This document shows, one piece after another, positions 30,004 to 38,173 of a DNA stretch of 62,188 nt. A model generated the notes under the pieces. It was not told the DNA's origin and did not search any database. It saw only the letters and a program-made list of their open reading frames with translations. Source of the DNA: Variovorax sp. KBW07 (GTDB taxonomy: Bacteria > Pseudomonadota > Gammaproteobacteria > Burkholderiales > Burkholderiaceae_C); assembly GCF_003852515.1 (NCBI RefSeq), contig NZ_QAJK01000054.1, positions 1-62,188 of the forward strand, read 5' to 3'. Numbering within the stretch: the first letter of the stretch is position 1; each line of letters begins with the position of its first letter. The position numbers were made by a program, and so were the translations under genes.

Positions 30004-30873
30004 TCAGTGGTGATCGTGGGCCTGGCCGATGTAGACCAGCGTCAGCATCATGAACACGAAGGCTTGCAACGTGATGATCAGGATGTGGAAGATGGCCCAG
30101 GCCGTGCCCGCGATGATGTGGCCGATGGCCAGGCCGATGCCCGTGGCCGACAGCGTGAATGCGCCACCCATCAGGGCGATCAGCAGGAAGATCAGTTCGC
30201 CGGCGTACATGTTGCCGAACAGCCGCATGCCGTGCGAGACCGTCTTGGCGACGAACTCGATCATTTGCATGGCGAAGTTGAACGGGTACAGCGCCCAGTG
30301 GTTGCCGAAGGGTGCGGTGAACAGCTCGTGGATCCAGCCGCCGGCGCCCTTGATCTTGATGTTGTAGTAGATGCAGATCAGCAGCACGGCCACCGACATG
30401 CCCATGGTCACCGAGAGGTCGGCGGTGGGCACGACGCGCAGGTAGGCGTGGTGCGGGTCATGGCCGGCGATGCCGAAGATCTTGGCCCAGATTGCCGGGA
30501 ACAAATCGACCGGGAACAAGTCCATTGCGTTGAGCAGGAAGATCCAGACGAAGATGGTCAGGGCCAGCGGTGCAACGAACTTGCGGCTCGTGGCGTTGTG
30601 CACGATGCCCTTGGCTTGCTGGTCGACCATTTCGACGAGCAGCTCGACTGCCGCCTGGAAACGACCCGGAACACCCGAAGTCGCCTTGCGCGCGGCCAGC
30701 CACAGCAACCAGCAGCCCAGGATGCCCAGAGCGATGGAGAAAAACAGCGAATCGAAGTTGAAGACCGAAAGATCGGCCACACCTGCAGGCTTGGAGCTTT
30801 GCAGATGAGTCAAGTGGTGAACGATGTATTCACCAGCGGTCTGACCTTGTTCCGCAGCGTTTTCAGCAGCCAT
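30004..30873 (-). CDS. atpB: ATP synthase F0 a subunit
   Basis: A 289-residue membrane subunit forming the proton half-channels against the c-ring. The essential arginine is R217 in [14 protein letters not shown], and the other conserved membrane region, with DLFPVDLFP at 118-126, is present. It begins 4 bases after the atpI stop. Confidence 0.97.
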   Translation of the reverse strand: MAAENAAEQGQTAGEYIVHHLTHLQSSKPAGVADLSVFNFDSLFFSIALGILGCWLLWLAARKATSGVPGRFQAAVELLVEMVDQQAKGIVHNATSRKFVAPLALTIFVWIFLLNAMDLFPVDLFPAIWAKIFGIAGHDPHHAYLRVVPTADLSVTMGMSVAVLLICIYYNIKIKGAGGWIHELFTAPFGNHWALYPFNFAMQMIEFVAKTVSHGMRLFGNMYAGELIFLLIALMGGAFTLSATGIGLAIGHIIAGTAWAIFHILIITLQAFVFMMLTLVYIGQAHDHH

Positions 30874-30877
30874 TCCG

Positions 30878-31366
30878 TTACTCGTCTCTATGTTTCGGGC
30901 GCCTGGGCGTGAGCATCACCGCCAACCAGGCCGCCTTCATTGTCACCACCAAGCCGACCAGCATTGCAGGCCAGCTCAGCGCCGTTATCAGCCTTGGTGC
31001 AGCGATAAGCATCGCCACGGACAAGGCCATCTTGACCATTTCCCAGAGGAAGAATCCGAACACCGCAGTGCCTGGATTCAGGGAAGAAAACCTGCCGGTC
31101 AGCCCGCGTGCAAAGACCGCCGATGGAATCACCACCGCGATCGCACCGTAAGCGGCGGACCAACCCAGATTTTGCCTCCCCGTCAGTCCCCAGATGGCCA
31201 AAGCCACCACCAGACCGACAACCAACTGACCCGCGACCACCCGCCATGGGGAGACCGAGGGATTCTTCGCACGCAGTTCACGCGCCTCATCGGCGGTCAA
31301 CGGCTTGAATTCTGCGTCGAGGTCTTCAGCGACCTCCGTGTCTTCTTGTCGGGCGATTGTTTTCAT
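30878..31366 (-). CDS. atpI: ATP synthase subunit I
   Basis: A 162-residue protein with a charged N-terminus of about 45 residues and four hydrophobic segments, as expected for AtpI, which assists c-ring assembly and Mg2+ supply. It is the first gene of the atp operon and is weakly conserved, so identification rests on position plus topology. A candidate promoter lies about 50 bases upstream. Confidence 0.88.
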   Translation of the reverse strand: MKTIARQEDTEVAEDLDAEFKPLTADEARELRAKNPSVSPWRVVAGQLVVGLVVALAIWGLTGRQNLGWSAAYGAIAVVIPSAVFARGLTGRFSSLNPGTAVFGFFLWEMVKMALSVAMLIAAPRLITALSWPAMLVGLVVTMKAAWLAVMLTPRRPKHRDE

Positions 31367-31413
31367 TTCGAATGAAGCCCGGATGACGACCCAGAATTTC
31401 TACAAAGCCATTG

Positions 31414-31419
31414 ATTATA
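31414..31419 (-). promoter_or_regulatory. candidate -10 of the atp operon promoter
   Basis: The minus strand reads ACTTATAATCA, a perfect TATAAT 48 bases before the atpI ATG, in an AT-rich patch of the 158-base divergent region with dat. No good -35 hexamer is visible at 16-18 bases, so the promoter may depend on an activator or an extended element. Confidence 0.5.
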
Positions 31420-31524
31420 AGTAAAAACCCAACCCATCCCGCCACTCCGCGTGTCGCGCATGCAAATCTGTCGCCTCATTCCCTGACGCGAGCCCGACGT
31501 GGCGCACGCAACCATAATTCCTTC

Positions 31525-32418
31525 ATGCACCCTATCACCGACGCCTTGCCCGCCACGCTTTGTTACCTCGATGGCGAGTACACCGCCCTGCGCGACGCGA
31601 AGATCAGCGTACTGGACCGGGGCTTCATTTTCGGCGACGGCATCTACGAAGTCGTTCCCGTCTATGACGGCCAGCCCTTCTGCTTCGAAGAGCACATGGC
31701 ACGCCTTGACCGTTCGCTTGCCGAGTTGCAGATCGCCAACCCGCTTTCGCTTGCGCAGTGGCGCGAGATTGTCGCCCGCCTCACCGCGCCGGGCGGCAAT
31801 GCCCCTCAGTCCGTGTACTTTCAATTGACACGCGGCGTTGCGCCACGCGACCACTCGATGGTTCGCGGCCTGCGGCCCACGGTGTTCGTCATGGTCAACC
31901 CGCTGCCGCCCGTGGCCGATGCGATCCGCGCCAGGGGCGTGGCCTGCGTCACCGCGGCCGACTTCCGCTGGCAGAAGGCCCACATCAAGAGCACCAGCCT
32001 GCTGGGCGCGGTGCTCGCACGGCAGATCAGCGTGGAAGCCGGCGCCACCGAAACCATCATGTTCCGCGACGAATGGCTCAGCGAGGCCTCGTCGAGCAAT
32101 GTGTGGATCGTGAAGGACGGCACGCTCATCGGCCCGCCGAAGGACAACCTCGTGCTGACCGGCATCCGCTACGGCCTGCTCGAGCGGCTGTGCGAAGAGC
32201 ACGGCGTTCCTTTCGCGCTGCGGCGCATTTCGCGCGAGGAAGTGTTCGCGGCCGACGAGCTGCTCATTTCCTCGGCCACCAAGGAAGTGCTGCCTGTGGT
32301 GTCGCTGGACGGCAAGACCATTGGCAACGGCCATCCCGGCCCCATCTACAAGAGCTTGTATGCGGCCTACCAGCAGGCCAAGCAACGCAACGCACAGAAG
32401 CAAGGAGCCCCGGCATGA
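31525..32418 (+). CDS. dat: D-amino acid aminotransferase (class IV PLP fold)
   Basis: A 297-residue fold-type IV aminotransferase. It interconverts D-alanine and D-glutamate (with keto acids) or acts on branched-chain amino acids. The PLP lysine is K165 in HIKSTSLLG; the opening motif VLDRGFIFGDGIYE (29-42) and the phosphate loop LLISSATKEVLP are clear. KS at the lysine and the overall length fit D-alanine aminotransferase. The upstream open frame lacks homology, so the ATG at 31525 is used. It begins the dat-ybeD-lipB-lipA operon typical of Burkholderiales. Confidence 0.9.
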   Translation: MHPITDALPATLCYLDGEYTALRDAKISVLDRGFIFGDGIYEVVPVYDGQPFCFEEHMARLDRSLAELQIANPLSLAQWREIVARLTAPGGNAPQSVYFQLTRGVAPRDHSMVRGLRPTVFVMVNPLPPVADAIRARGVACVTAADFRWQKAHIKSTSLLGAVLARQISVEAGATETIMFRDEWLSEASSSNVWIVKDGTLIGPPKDNLVLTGIRYGLLERLCEEHGVPFALRRISREEVFAADELLISSATKEVLPVVSLDGKTIGNGHPGPIYKSLYAAYQQAKQRNAQKQGAPA

Positions 32419-32729
32419 CCGACGACAACACCACGCCTCCCACCGAGACCGCACCGATTCCCGACCCGCGCAAGGAGTCGCTGATCGAGTACCCCTCGCA
32501 GTTCCCGATCAAGGTCATGGGCGCCAAGACCGACGGCCTGGTGCATGCCATCACGCAGATCGCCGAGCGCTTCGACCCGGCCTTCGACGCCACCACGGTC
32601 GAGCTGCGCGACAGCAAGGCCGGCAACTACCTGGGCGTGACCATCACCGTCACGGCCACCAGCCGCGAACAGCTCGACGACCTCTATCGCGCGCTGTCGT
32701 CGCATCCGTCGGTCAAGGTCGTTCTCTGA
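32415..32729 (+). CDS. ybeD: YbeD family (DUF493) protein
   Basis: A 104-residue cytoplasmic protein of the DUF493/YbeD family with an ACT-like alpha/beta fold: [13 protein letters not shown] at about 24-36 and a C-terminal [15 protein letters not shown]. It overlaps dat by four bases (ATGA) and lies 7 bases before lipB, its usual partner. A role in regulating lipoate metabolism is suggested only by this conserved linkage. Confidence 0.9.
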   Translation: MTDDNTTPPTETAPIPDPRKESLIEYPSQFPIKVMGAKTDGLVHAITQIAERFDPAFDATTVELRDSKAGNYLGVTITVTATSREQLDDLYRALSSHPSVKVVL

Positions 32730-32736
32730 CCCTTTG

Positions 32737-33441
32737 ATGTCGACGACTGCAGACCACCCGACAAGCCTCGCCATTGCGCCGCAATGGCCGGGCCGCGTCG
32801 ACTACGCCGAGACCTTCGCGGCGATGAAGCAGTTCACGCAGGAGCGCACGCCGGAAACACCCGATGCGCTATGGATTTGCGAGCATGCACCGGTCTTCAC
32901 CCAAGGCATTGCCGGCAGGCAGGACCACATCCTCGCGCCCGGCGACATCCCCGTGGTGCAGACCGACCGCGGCGGCCAGGTCACCTTCCATGGTCCCGGC
33001 CAGGTGGTGGCCTACCCGCTGATCGACCTGCGGCGCGCGGGCTACTACGTCAAGGAATACGTCTACCGCATCGAGGAATCGGTGCTGCGCACGCTGGCCC
33101 ATTTCGGCGTGACCGGCCACCGCGTGGCGGGTGCGCCGGGCATCTACGTGCGGCTGGACGACCCGTTCTCCCACGCCGCGCTGACTGGCCCGATGCCCGC
33201 CAGCGACCCGTTCCGCGGCCTCGGCAAGATCGCCGCGCTGGGCATCAAGGTCAGCCGCCACGCCACCTACCACGGCGTGGCGCTCAATGTCGCCATGGAC
33301 CTCGAACCCTTCTCGCGCATCAACCCTTGCGGCTATGCCGGGCTGCAAACCGTCGACCTTTCTACAATCGGCATCCAAACCACATGGGAAGAAGCTGCCC
33401 GGGTCCTGAGCCAAAAGCTCACCACCTACCTGGCGCCCTGA
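32737..33441 (+). CDS. lipB: octanoyl-ACP:protein octanoyltransferase
   Basis: A 234-residue LipB that transfers octanoyl from ACP to lipoyl domains. The motif [12 protein letters not shown] is at 78-89, the catalytic lysine is K171 in GIKVSR, and the nucleophilic cysteine is C198 in NPCGY. A roughly 15-residue insert ([15 protein letters not shown], about 141-155) sits before the GKIAALG segment, common in Burkholderiales. A TTG at 32734 is in frame, but the ATG at 32737 is preferred. It precedes lipA by 7 bases. Confidence 0.96.
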   Translation: MSTTADHPTSLAIAPQWPGRVDYAETFAAMKQFTQERTPETPDALWICEHAPVFTQGIAGRQDHILAPGDIPVVQTDRGGQVTFHGPGQVVAYPLIDLRRAGYYVKEYVYRIEESVLRTLAHFGVTGHRVAGAPGIYVRLDDPFSHAALTGPMPASDPFRGLGKIAALGIKVSRHATYHGVALNVAMDLEPFSRINPCGYAGLQTVDLSTIGIQTTWEEAARVLSQKLTTYLAP

Positions 33442-33448
33442 CACTCCA

Positions 33449-34432
33449 ATGAGCACCACCGAAGTCGTCCGCGACGCGCAAAGCGCCGAAAACTACAACC
33501 CGCTGGCCAAGCAGAAGGCTGCGGCCAAGCTCTCGCGCATCCCCGTCAAGGTGGTCCAGACCGGCGAAATCCTGAAGAAGCCCGAGTGGATCCGCGTGAA
33601 GGCGGGCAGCCCCACTACGCGCTTCTACGAAATCAAGCAGATCCTGCGCGAAAGCAACCTGCACACGGTCTGCGAAGAAGCCTCGTGCCCGAACATCGGC
33701 GAATGCTTCGGCAACGGCACGGCCACCTTCATGATCATGGGCGACAAGTGCACGCGCCGCTGCCCGTTCTGCGACGTGGGCCATGGCCGCCCCGACCCGC
33801 TCGACAAAGACGAGCCGCTCAACCTGGCCAAGACCATCGCCAAGCTGCGCCTGAAGTACGTGGTGATCACCAGCGTCGACCGCGACGACCTGCGCGACGG
33901 CGGCAGCCAGCACTTCGTCGATTGCATCGCCAACATCCGCGAGCTCTCGCCGATGACGCAGATCGAAATTCTGGTGCCCGACTTCCGCGGCCGCGACGAC
34001 CGCGCCCTCGAGATCCTCAAGGCCGCGCCGCCCGACGTGATGAACCACAACCTGGAAACCGCGCCGCGCCTCTACAAGGAAGCGCGCCCCGGCAGCGACT
34101 ACCAGTTCAGCCTGAACCTGCTGAAGAAGTTCAAGGCGCTGCACCCCAACGTGCCGACCAAGAGCGGCATCATGGTCGGCCTGGGCGAGACCGACGAAGA
34201 GATCCTGCAGGTCATGCGCGACATGCGCGCCCACGACATCGACATGCTGACCATCGGCCAGTACCTGTCGCCGTCGGGCTCGCACCTGCCGGTGCGCCGC
34301 TACGTGCATCCCGACACCTTCAAGATGTTCGAGGAAGAGGCCTACAAGATGGGCTTCAGCCACGCGGCCGTGGGCGCCATGGTGCGTTCGAGCTACCACG
34401 CCGACCAGCAAGCGCACGCCGCCGGCGTGTAA
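33449..34432 (+). CDS. lipA: lipoyl synthase (radical SAM)
   Basis: A 327-residue lipoyl synthase that inserts two sulfurs into protein-bound octanoyl groups. The auxiliary 4Fe-4S cluster cysteines are C75, C80 and C86 ([12 protein letters not shown]), and the radical-SAM cluster is C101, C105 and C108 (CTRRCPFC). The C-terminal RSSYHAD gives the conserved serine ligand. It ends the operon and is followed by a hairpin at 34442. Confidence 0.97.
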   Translation: MSTTEVVRDAQSAENYNPLAKQKAAAKLSRIPVKVVQTGEILKKPEWIRVKAGSPTTRFYEIKQILRESNLHTVCEEASCPNIGECFGNGTATFMIMGDKCTRRCPFCDVGHGRPDPLDKDEPLNLAKTIAKLRLKYVVITSVDRDDLRDGGSQHFVDCIANIRELSPMTQIEILVPDFRGRDDRALEILKAAPPDVMNHNLETAPRLYKEARPGSDYQFSLNLLKKFKALHPNVPTKSGIMVGLGETDEEILQVMRDMRAHDIDMLTIGQYLSPSGSHLPVRRYVHPDTFKMFEEEAYKMGFSHAAVGAMVRSSYHADQQAHAAGV

Positions 34433-34441
34433 TCCGGGGAA

Positions 34442-34461
34442 GGCCGGAGAGCACTCCGGCC
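34442..34461 (+). terminator. hairpin downstream of lipA
   Basis: GGCCGGAG-AGCA-CTCCGGCC is a perfect 8-bp stem 9 bases after the lipA stop. A loose T-rich stretch (CATTCCTGCCTTTTC) follows, so termination is likely but not canonical. Confidence 0.55.
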
Positions 34462-34558
34462 ATTCCTGCCTTTTCCCGCGGGACACACCCGCCCTCCCCT
34501 CTTCAGACAAGCCCGCTCGTCGGAGGCGTCGCCTGACGTCGCGTCGGCTCCGCCTCAA

Positions 34559-34614
34559 TGGTTGCAAAACACAACCAGTTCAAGTACAACGTTGATGGTT
34601 TCAATATGAAACCA
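34559..34614 (+). promoter_or_regulatory. twin operator, TGGTT-N9-AACCA, upstream of the hydrolase gene
   Basis: Two 19-bp palindromes share the same frame: TGGTTGCAAAACACAACCA (34559-34577) and TGGTTTCAATATGAAACCA (34596-34614). Their centres are 37 bases apart and the second lies 28 bases before the hydrolase ATG. The patch is markedly AT-richer than its surroundings. A weak promoter (TTCAAG, 16 bases, CAATAT) would put the second palindrome over the -10, as for a repressor. No regulator gene is adjacent. Confidence 0.65.
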
Positions 34615-34642
34615 ATCCACCGCCATCTTGAAAGAGGTATCC

Positions 34643-35578
34643 ATGACCCACTCCGACGACACATTCAGCGGCAGCTTTCCGTTCGCGCCGCACTTCACCG
34701 ACGCTCCCGGCTTCCAAATGCACTACGTCGACGAAGGCCTGCGCGGGGCCGATGTGGTGCTCTGCCTGCACGGCGAACCGACTTGGGGTTATCTGTTCCG
34801 CCACCTGGTTCCGGCACTGAGCAACGTTCACCGCGTGGTCGTGCCCGATCACATGGGCTTCGGCAAGAGCGCGACGCCGCAAGGCCGCAGCTACTGGCTG
34901 CAGGACCACATCGACAACCTGGAGCGCTTCGTCCTCGCGCTCGACCTGCGCCGCATCACTCTCGTGATGCACGACTTCGGCGGCCCTGTCGGCATGGGCC
35001 TGGCCGCGCGGCACCCAGACCGCATTCTGCGCATCATCTCGACCAACGGGCCGACCCCGTTCGGCCAGCCGGACCTGGCCGATCGCCTGACGTCGAACGT
35101 CGGCGTATCGCCCTGGTTCCAGTGGGTCGTGAAAGCCGAGAAAGATGGGAGCCTCGAAGCCGTGCTGGGCCAGCTCGGCTTCAACATACTGAGCACGCTG
35201 AAGCTGAATGGTTTCGAGAACCATGCGGTGATTACCGACAGCTGGCTTCGCGCCTACGGTTCGCGCTTCGCGAGCCCCGCGGACTGCCTCGGTGTCATCG
35301 GTTGGGCCAAGGGCTTCGCGACCGGGGCCCACCGATTCGAGACGCCCGACGCGGCGGCCGAGCGCGCGATCCGCGCCAAGCCGGCCCTCGCCATCTGGGG
35401 CATGGCCGACCGGACGCTGGATGCGGAACACCTGCTTCCGCTGTTCAGCGCGCTCTTCCCGACGGCCCCCATCCATCGGCTGGCCGGGGTCGGGCACTAC
35501 TGCCTCGAAGATGCGCCGGACGACATCGCGGCGCTCATCGTGCGGTTCATCCGGCAGACACAGGCAGCGGCGACATGA
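34643..35578 (+). CDS. alpha/beta hydrolase, haloalkane-dehalogenase-like
   Basis: A 311-residue alpha/beta hydrolase whose opening half resembles class I haloalkane dehalogenases: HGEPTWGYLFRH at 43-54 (oxyanion loop) and the nucleophile D111 in MHDFGGPVGMG. The catalytic His is in VGHYCLED near the C-terminus. The halide-binding Trp that normally follows the nucleophile (DW) is Phe112 here, so dehalogenase activity is doubtful; an epoxide or ester hydrolase is possible. AAGAGG five bases before the ATG at 34643 fixes the start. It is a single-gene unit controlled by the paired palindromes upstream. Confidence 0.85.
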   Translation: MTHSDDTFSGSFPFAPHFTDAPGFQMHYVDEGLRGADVVLCLHGEPTWGYLFRHLVPALSNVHRVVVPDHMGFGKSATPQGRSYWLQDHIDNLERFVLALDLRRITLVMHDFGGPVGMGLAARHPDRILRIISTNGPTPFGQPDLADRLTSNVGVSPWFQWVVKAEKDGSLEAVLGQLGFNILSTLKLNGFENHAVITDSWLRAYGSRFASPADCLGVIGWAKGFATGAHRFETPDAAAERAIRAKPALAIWGMADRTLDAEHLLPLFSALFPTAPIHRLAGVGHYCLEDAPDDIAALIVRFIRQTQAAAT

Positions 35579-35605
35579 ACCCCGCGCGCCGCCTGCGGAA
35601 AACGC

Positions 35606-36106
35606 TCACCCGCGCGTGGCGTTCTCTTTCATCTTCGCCAGCGCAATGGCCAGCGCCGCGCCGCCCAGTGTCTTGATCAGCCCCGAGTGCTGTGCATAGA
35701 ACTGGCTCACCTCGTCGATCACGCCCGCATGCTGCTGCTCGGCATGCGCGGCGATCTCGGTCACCTGCGCGGGTGACAGCTGCGAGGCCTGGTCGGGCGT
35801 GACCTGCGTCTGCCCCGGCTGCAGCACGCGCCCGAGCACGCCGCCTGCCAGTGCCGATGCGGCCGCCGGCCCGAGCGTGGCCAATATCTGGTTGAGCACG
35901 CCGGCCTGCTGCGTGGGCGAAGACTGGCCGAACAGCTGTCCGACCATGTTGCCGAACGGCGGCGTCTGGTCGGACCGCATGGCCGCCGCGAGCCCCGCGC
36001 CGATCTCTTCGGTGGACGCATGCTGCGTGACCTGGTCGATGTGGTTCGCATGGTCATCGGCGTTGCCGCCGCCGATGGCTTGCTGAAGGATGTCGAGTAG
36101 ACCCAT
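35606..36106 (-). CDS. YidB family (DUF937) protein
   Basis: A 166-residue protein of the YidB/DUF937 type: it begins MGLLDILQQAIGGG, has a Gly/Ala-rich middle with PPFGNMVGQLFGQS, and ends with a hydrophobic helix LIKTLGGAALAIALA. These proteins are abundant, soluble or loosely membrane-associated, and of unknown function. It converges with the hydrolase gene and is followed in reverse order by the glsB-like gene 46 bases upstream, with which it may form a stress-inducible operon. Confidence 0.8.
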   Translation of the reverse strand: MGLLDILQQAIGGGNADDHANHIDQVTQHASTEEIGAGLAAAMRSDQTPPFGNMVGQLFGQSSPTQQAGVLNQILATLGPAAASALAGGVLGRVLQPGQTQVTPDQASQLSPAQVTEIAAHAEQQHAGVIDEVSQFYAQHSGLIKTLGGAALAIALAKMKENATRG

Positions 36107-36152
36107 GTTGAAGCTCCTTGCGTGAATGTCGAAGTGGCCCGGCCGGGGTGGT

Positions 36153-36395
36153 TTACTTGGAGACGAGGTGCCAGGCCCCGAGGATCACGACGGCGCCGAT
36201 CACCGACGCAATGAAGCCGGCGGCACCGCCAGCGGCGTAGAGCCCCAGCGCCTGCCCCGCATAGGTGGCGACCAGCGAGCCGGCAATGCAGAGCACCACC
36301 GTCAGGATGAAGCCCAGCGAGTTGTTGCCGGGCAGGATGGCGCGGGCAATCAGCCCCGCGATGAAACCGATCACGATCGTCCAGATGATGTGCAT
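36153..36395 (-). CDS. GlsB/YeaQ/YmgE family stress-response membrane protein
   Basis: An 80-residue protein with three hydrophobic segments and the family pattern WTIVIGFIAGLIARAILPG near the N-terminus. Members are induced by general stress (GlsB/Asp23 systems, YeaQ in enteric bacteria). It is the first gene of a possible two-gene unit with the YidB gene. A perfect hairpin at 36421-36442 lies 26 bases upstream of its ATG. Confidence 0.88.
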   Translation of the reverse strand: MHIIWTIVIGFIAGLIARAILPGNNSLGFILTVVLCIAGSLVATYAGQALGLYAAGGAAGFIASVIGAVVILGAWHLVSK

Positions 36396-36420
36396 AGCAA
36401 ACTCCCGTTTTTCAGAATGT

Positions 36421-36442
36421 GCGCCGAAGGACTCTTCGGCGC
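36421..36442. promoter_or_regulatory. perfect 9-bp dyad upstream of the GlsB-like gene
   Basis: GCGCCGAAG-GACT-CTTCGGCGC is a perfect inverted repeat in the 215-base divergent region between the GlsB-like gene and the acyl-CoA ligase gene. It is not followed by a T-run on either strand, so it is more likely an operator or a 5'-leader hairpin than a terminator. I see nothing else recognisable in the rest of this gap. Confidence 0.45.
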
Positions 36443-36610
36443 CACGCCGTGTTCCAGTGTCCCGGCGCGTCGGGATCGTGGCTCCGCGAGCCTGAGCGCC
36501 AACTGACGCCGCACGCCACCCTGTGCCCGCACCCTGCCCCGGTCGCCAAAGTGCTGGCGGCCGCCCCGCAGTTCGCTATCCTGAGGGCTGGCCAAGATGA
36601 AGGATTGATT

Positions 36611-38173
36611 TTGCAAACGCACCCCGCCATCCAGGCGTCGATGGAACGTGATTTCGGCGCCATTGCCGACCTGGTCCGCCTCCACGCCCAACACACGCCC
36701 GACCGCCCCGCCCTCGCGGACACCACGCACGCGCTGGACTACCGCGCGCTCGACGCCCTGATGGACCGCGTCGCGGCCAGCCTGCAGCGCGACGGCCTGA
36801 AGGCCGGCGACGCCATCGCGATCTGCGCGGCCTCGTCGGTGAACTACGCAGCGGTGTTCCTGGGCGCGCTGCGCGCGGGTGTCGCGGTGGCACCGCTGGC
36901 CCCCGGCTCCACGCCTTCCAGCCTGGCCCGCATGATCCAGGACGCCGATGCGCGCATCCTGTTCACCGATGCATCGGCGGCCGATGTGGTCGGCCCGGCG
37001 AAGGAGGGCGACATTGCCCGCGTGGCGCTCGACGGCTCGGCCGTGGGGCGCGGCCTCGATGCTTGGCTCGCGCCGGCCGGCGCGAAGCCCGCGCCCGTCG
37101 AAGTGCAGCCCTCGTGGGCCTTCAACATCATCTATTCGTCGGGCACCACCGGCGAGCCCAAGGGCATCGTGCAGGGCCACGGCATGCGCTGGGCCCACGT
37201 GCAGCGCGGCGCCAAGTACGAGTACAGCCCCGACACCGTCACGCTGCTGTCGACGCCGCTGTACTCCAACACCACGCTGGTGGTGTTCTTCCCCACCATC
37301 GCCTTCGGCGGCTGCGTGCTGCTGATGTCCAAGTTCGATGCACTCGGCTACCTCAAGCTGGCCCAGGAACGCCGCGTGACCCACACCATGCTGGTGCCGG
37401 TGCAGTACCAGCGTCTCATGGCACACCCCGAGTTCGACGCGCACGACCTCTCGTCGTACCGGTACAAGTTCAGCACCAGCGCGCCGTTCAACGCAGCGCT
37501 CAAAGCCGACGTGCTCAAGCGCTGGCCCGGCGGGCTGATCGAGTTCTACGGCATGACCGAGGGCGGCGGCACCTGCATCCTCGAAGCGCACCTGCACCCG
37601 ACCAAGCTGCACACCGTGGGCCAGGCCGCCGAAGGCAGCGACATCCGGCTGATCGACGAAGAGGGCAACGAGCTGCCGCGCAACAACACCGAGGTGGCCG
37701 GCGAGGTCGTGGGCCACTCGGGCGGCATGATGACCGGCTACCACCGCCAGCCCGAGAAGACACGCGAGGCCGAATGGTTCGACGCCACCGGCAAGCGCTT
37801 CATTCGCACGGGCGACGTGGGCCGCTTCGACGCCGATGGCTTCCTCACGCTGTTCGACCGCAAGAAGGACATGATCATCAGCGGCGGCTTCAACATCTAT
37901 CCGAGCGACCTCGAAGCCGTGCTGCGCGGCCATGCGGCCGTGGCCGACGTGGCCGTGGTCGGCGTGCCGTCGGAGCAATGGGGCGAGACGCCGGTGGCCT
38001 TCGTGGTGCGCCGCCAGGGCGACGCCACCACCGACGACGCGCTGCTGCAATGGACCAACGCCCAGCTCGGCAAGACGCAGCGACTGGCGCGCCTGCACTT
38101 CATCGACGAGCTGCCGCGCAGCGCGATCGGCAAAGTGCTCAAGCGCGAGCTGCGCGATCTTGTCGGCCGCTGA
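36611..38173 (+). CDS. AMP-forming acyl-CoA synthetase / ligase
   Basis: A 520-residue ANL-superfamily enzyme that adenylates a carboxylate and transfers it to CoA. The phosphate loop YSSGTTGEPKG is at 175-185; FYGMTEGGG, TGDVGRFDADG, the hinge DRKKDMI and the C-terminal lysine in SAIGKVLKREL follow. The start is taken as the TTG at 36611, six bases after AAGGA; the ATG at 36641 would remove ten residues (QTHPAIQAS). The substrate is probably an aromatic or medium-chain acid, unproven. It overlaps the downstream permease gene. Confidence 0.88.
   Translation: MQTHPAIQASMERDFGAIADLVRLHAQHTPDRPALADTTHALDYRALDALMDRVAASLQRDGLKAGDAIAICAASSVNYAAVFLGALRAGVAVAPLAPGSTPSSLARMIQDADARILFTDASAADVVGPAKEGDIARVALDGSAVGRGLDAWLAPAGAKPAPVEVQPSWAFNIIYSSGTTGEPKGIVQGHGMRWAHVQRGAKYEYSPDTVTLLSTPLYSNTTLVVFFPTIAFGGCVLLMSKFDALGYLKLAQERRVTHTMLVPVQYQRLMAHPEFDAHDLSSYRYKFSTSAPFNAALKADVLKRWPGGLIEFYGMTEGGGTCILEAHLHPTKLHTVGQAAEGSDIRLIDEEGNELPRNNTEVAGEVVGHSGGMMTGYHRQPEKTREAEWFDATGKRFIRTGDVGRFDADGFLTLFDRKKDMIISGGFNIYPSDLEAVLRGHAAVADVAVVGVPSEQWGETPVAFVVRRQGDATTDDALLQWTNAQLGKTQRLARLHFIDELPRSAIGKVLKRELRDLVGR

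Noticed and set aside
31367-31524. Regulatory RNA or riboswitch between atpI and dat
   Set aside because: The gap is short and AT-rich only around the TATAAT; no conserved fold was recognised.
34643-35578. Firm call of haloalkane dehalogenase (DhlA)
   Set aside because: The Trp after the nucleophile is missing, so only the fold is claimed.
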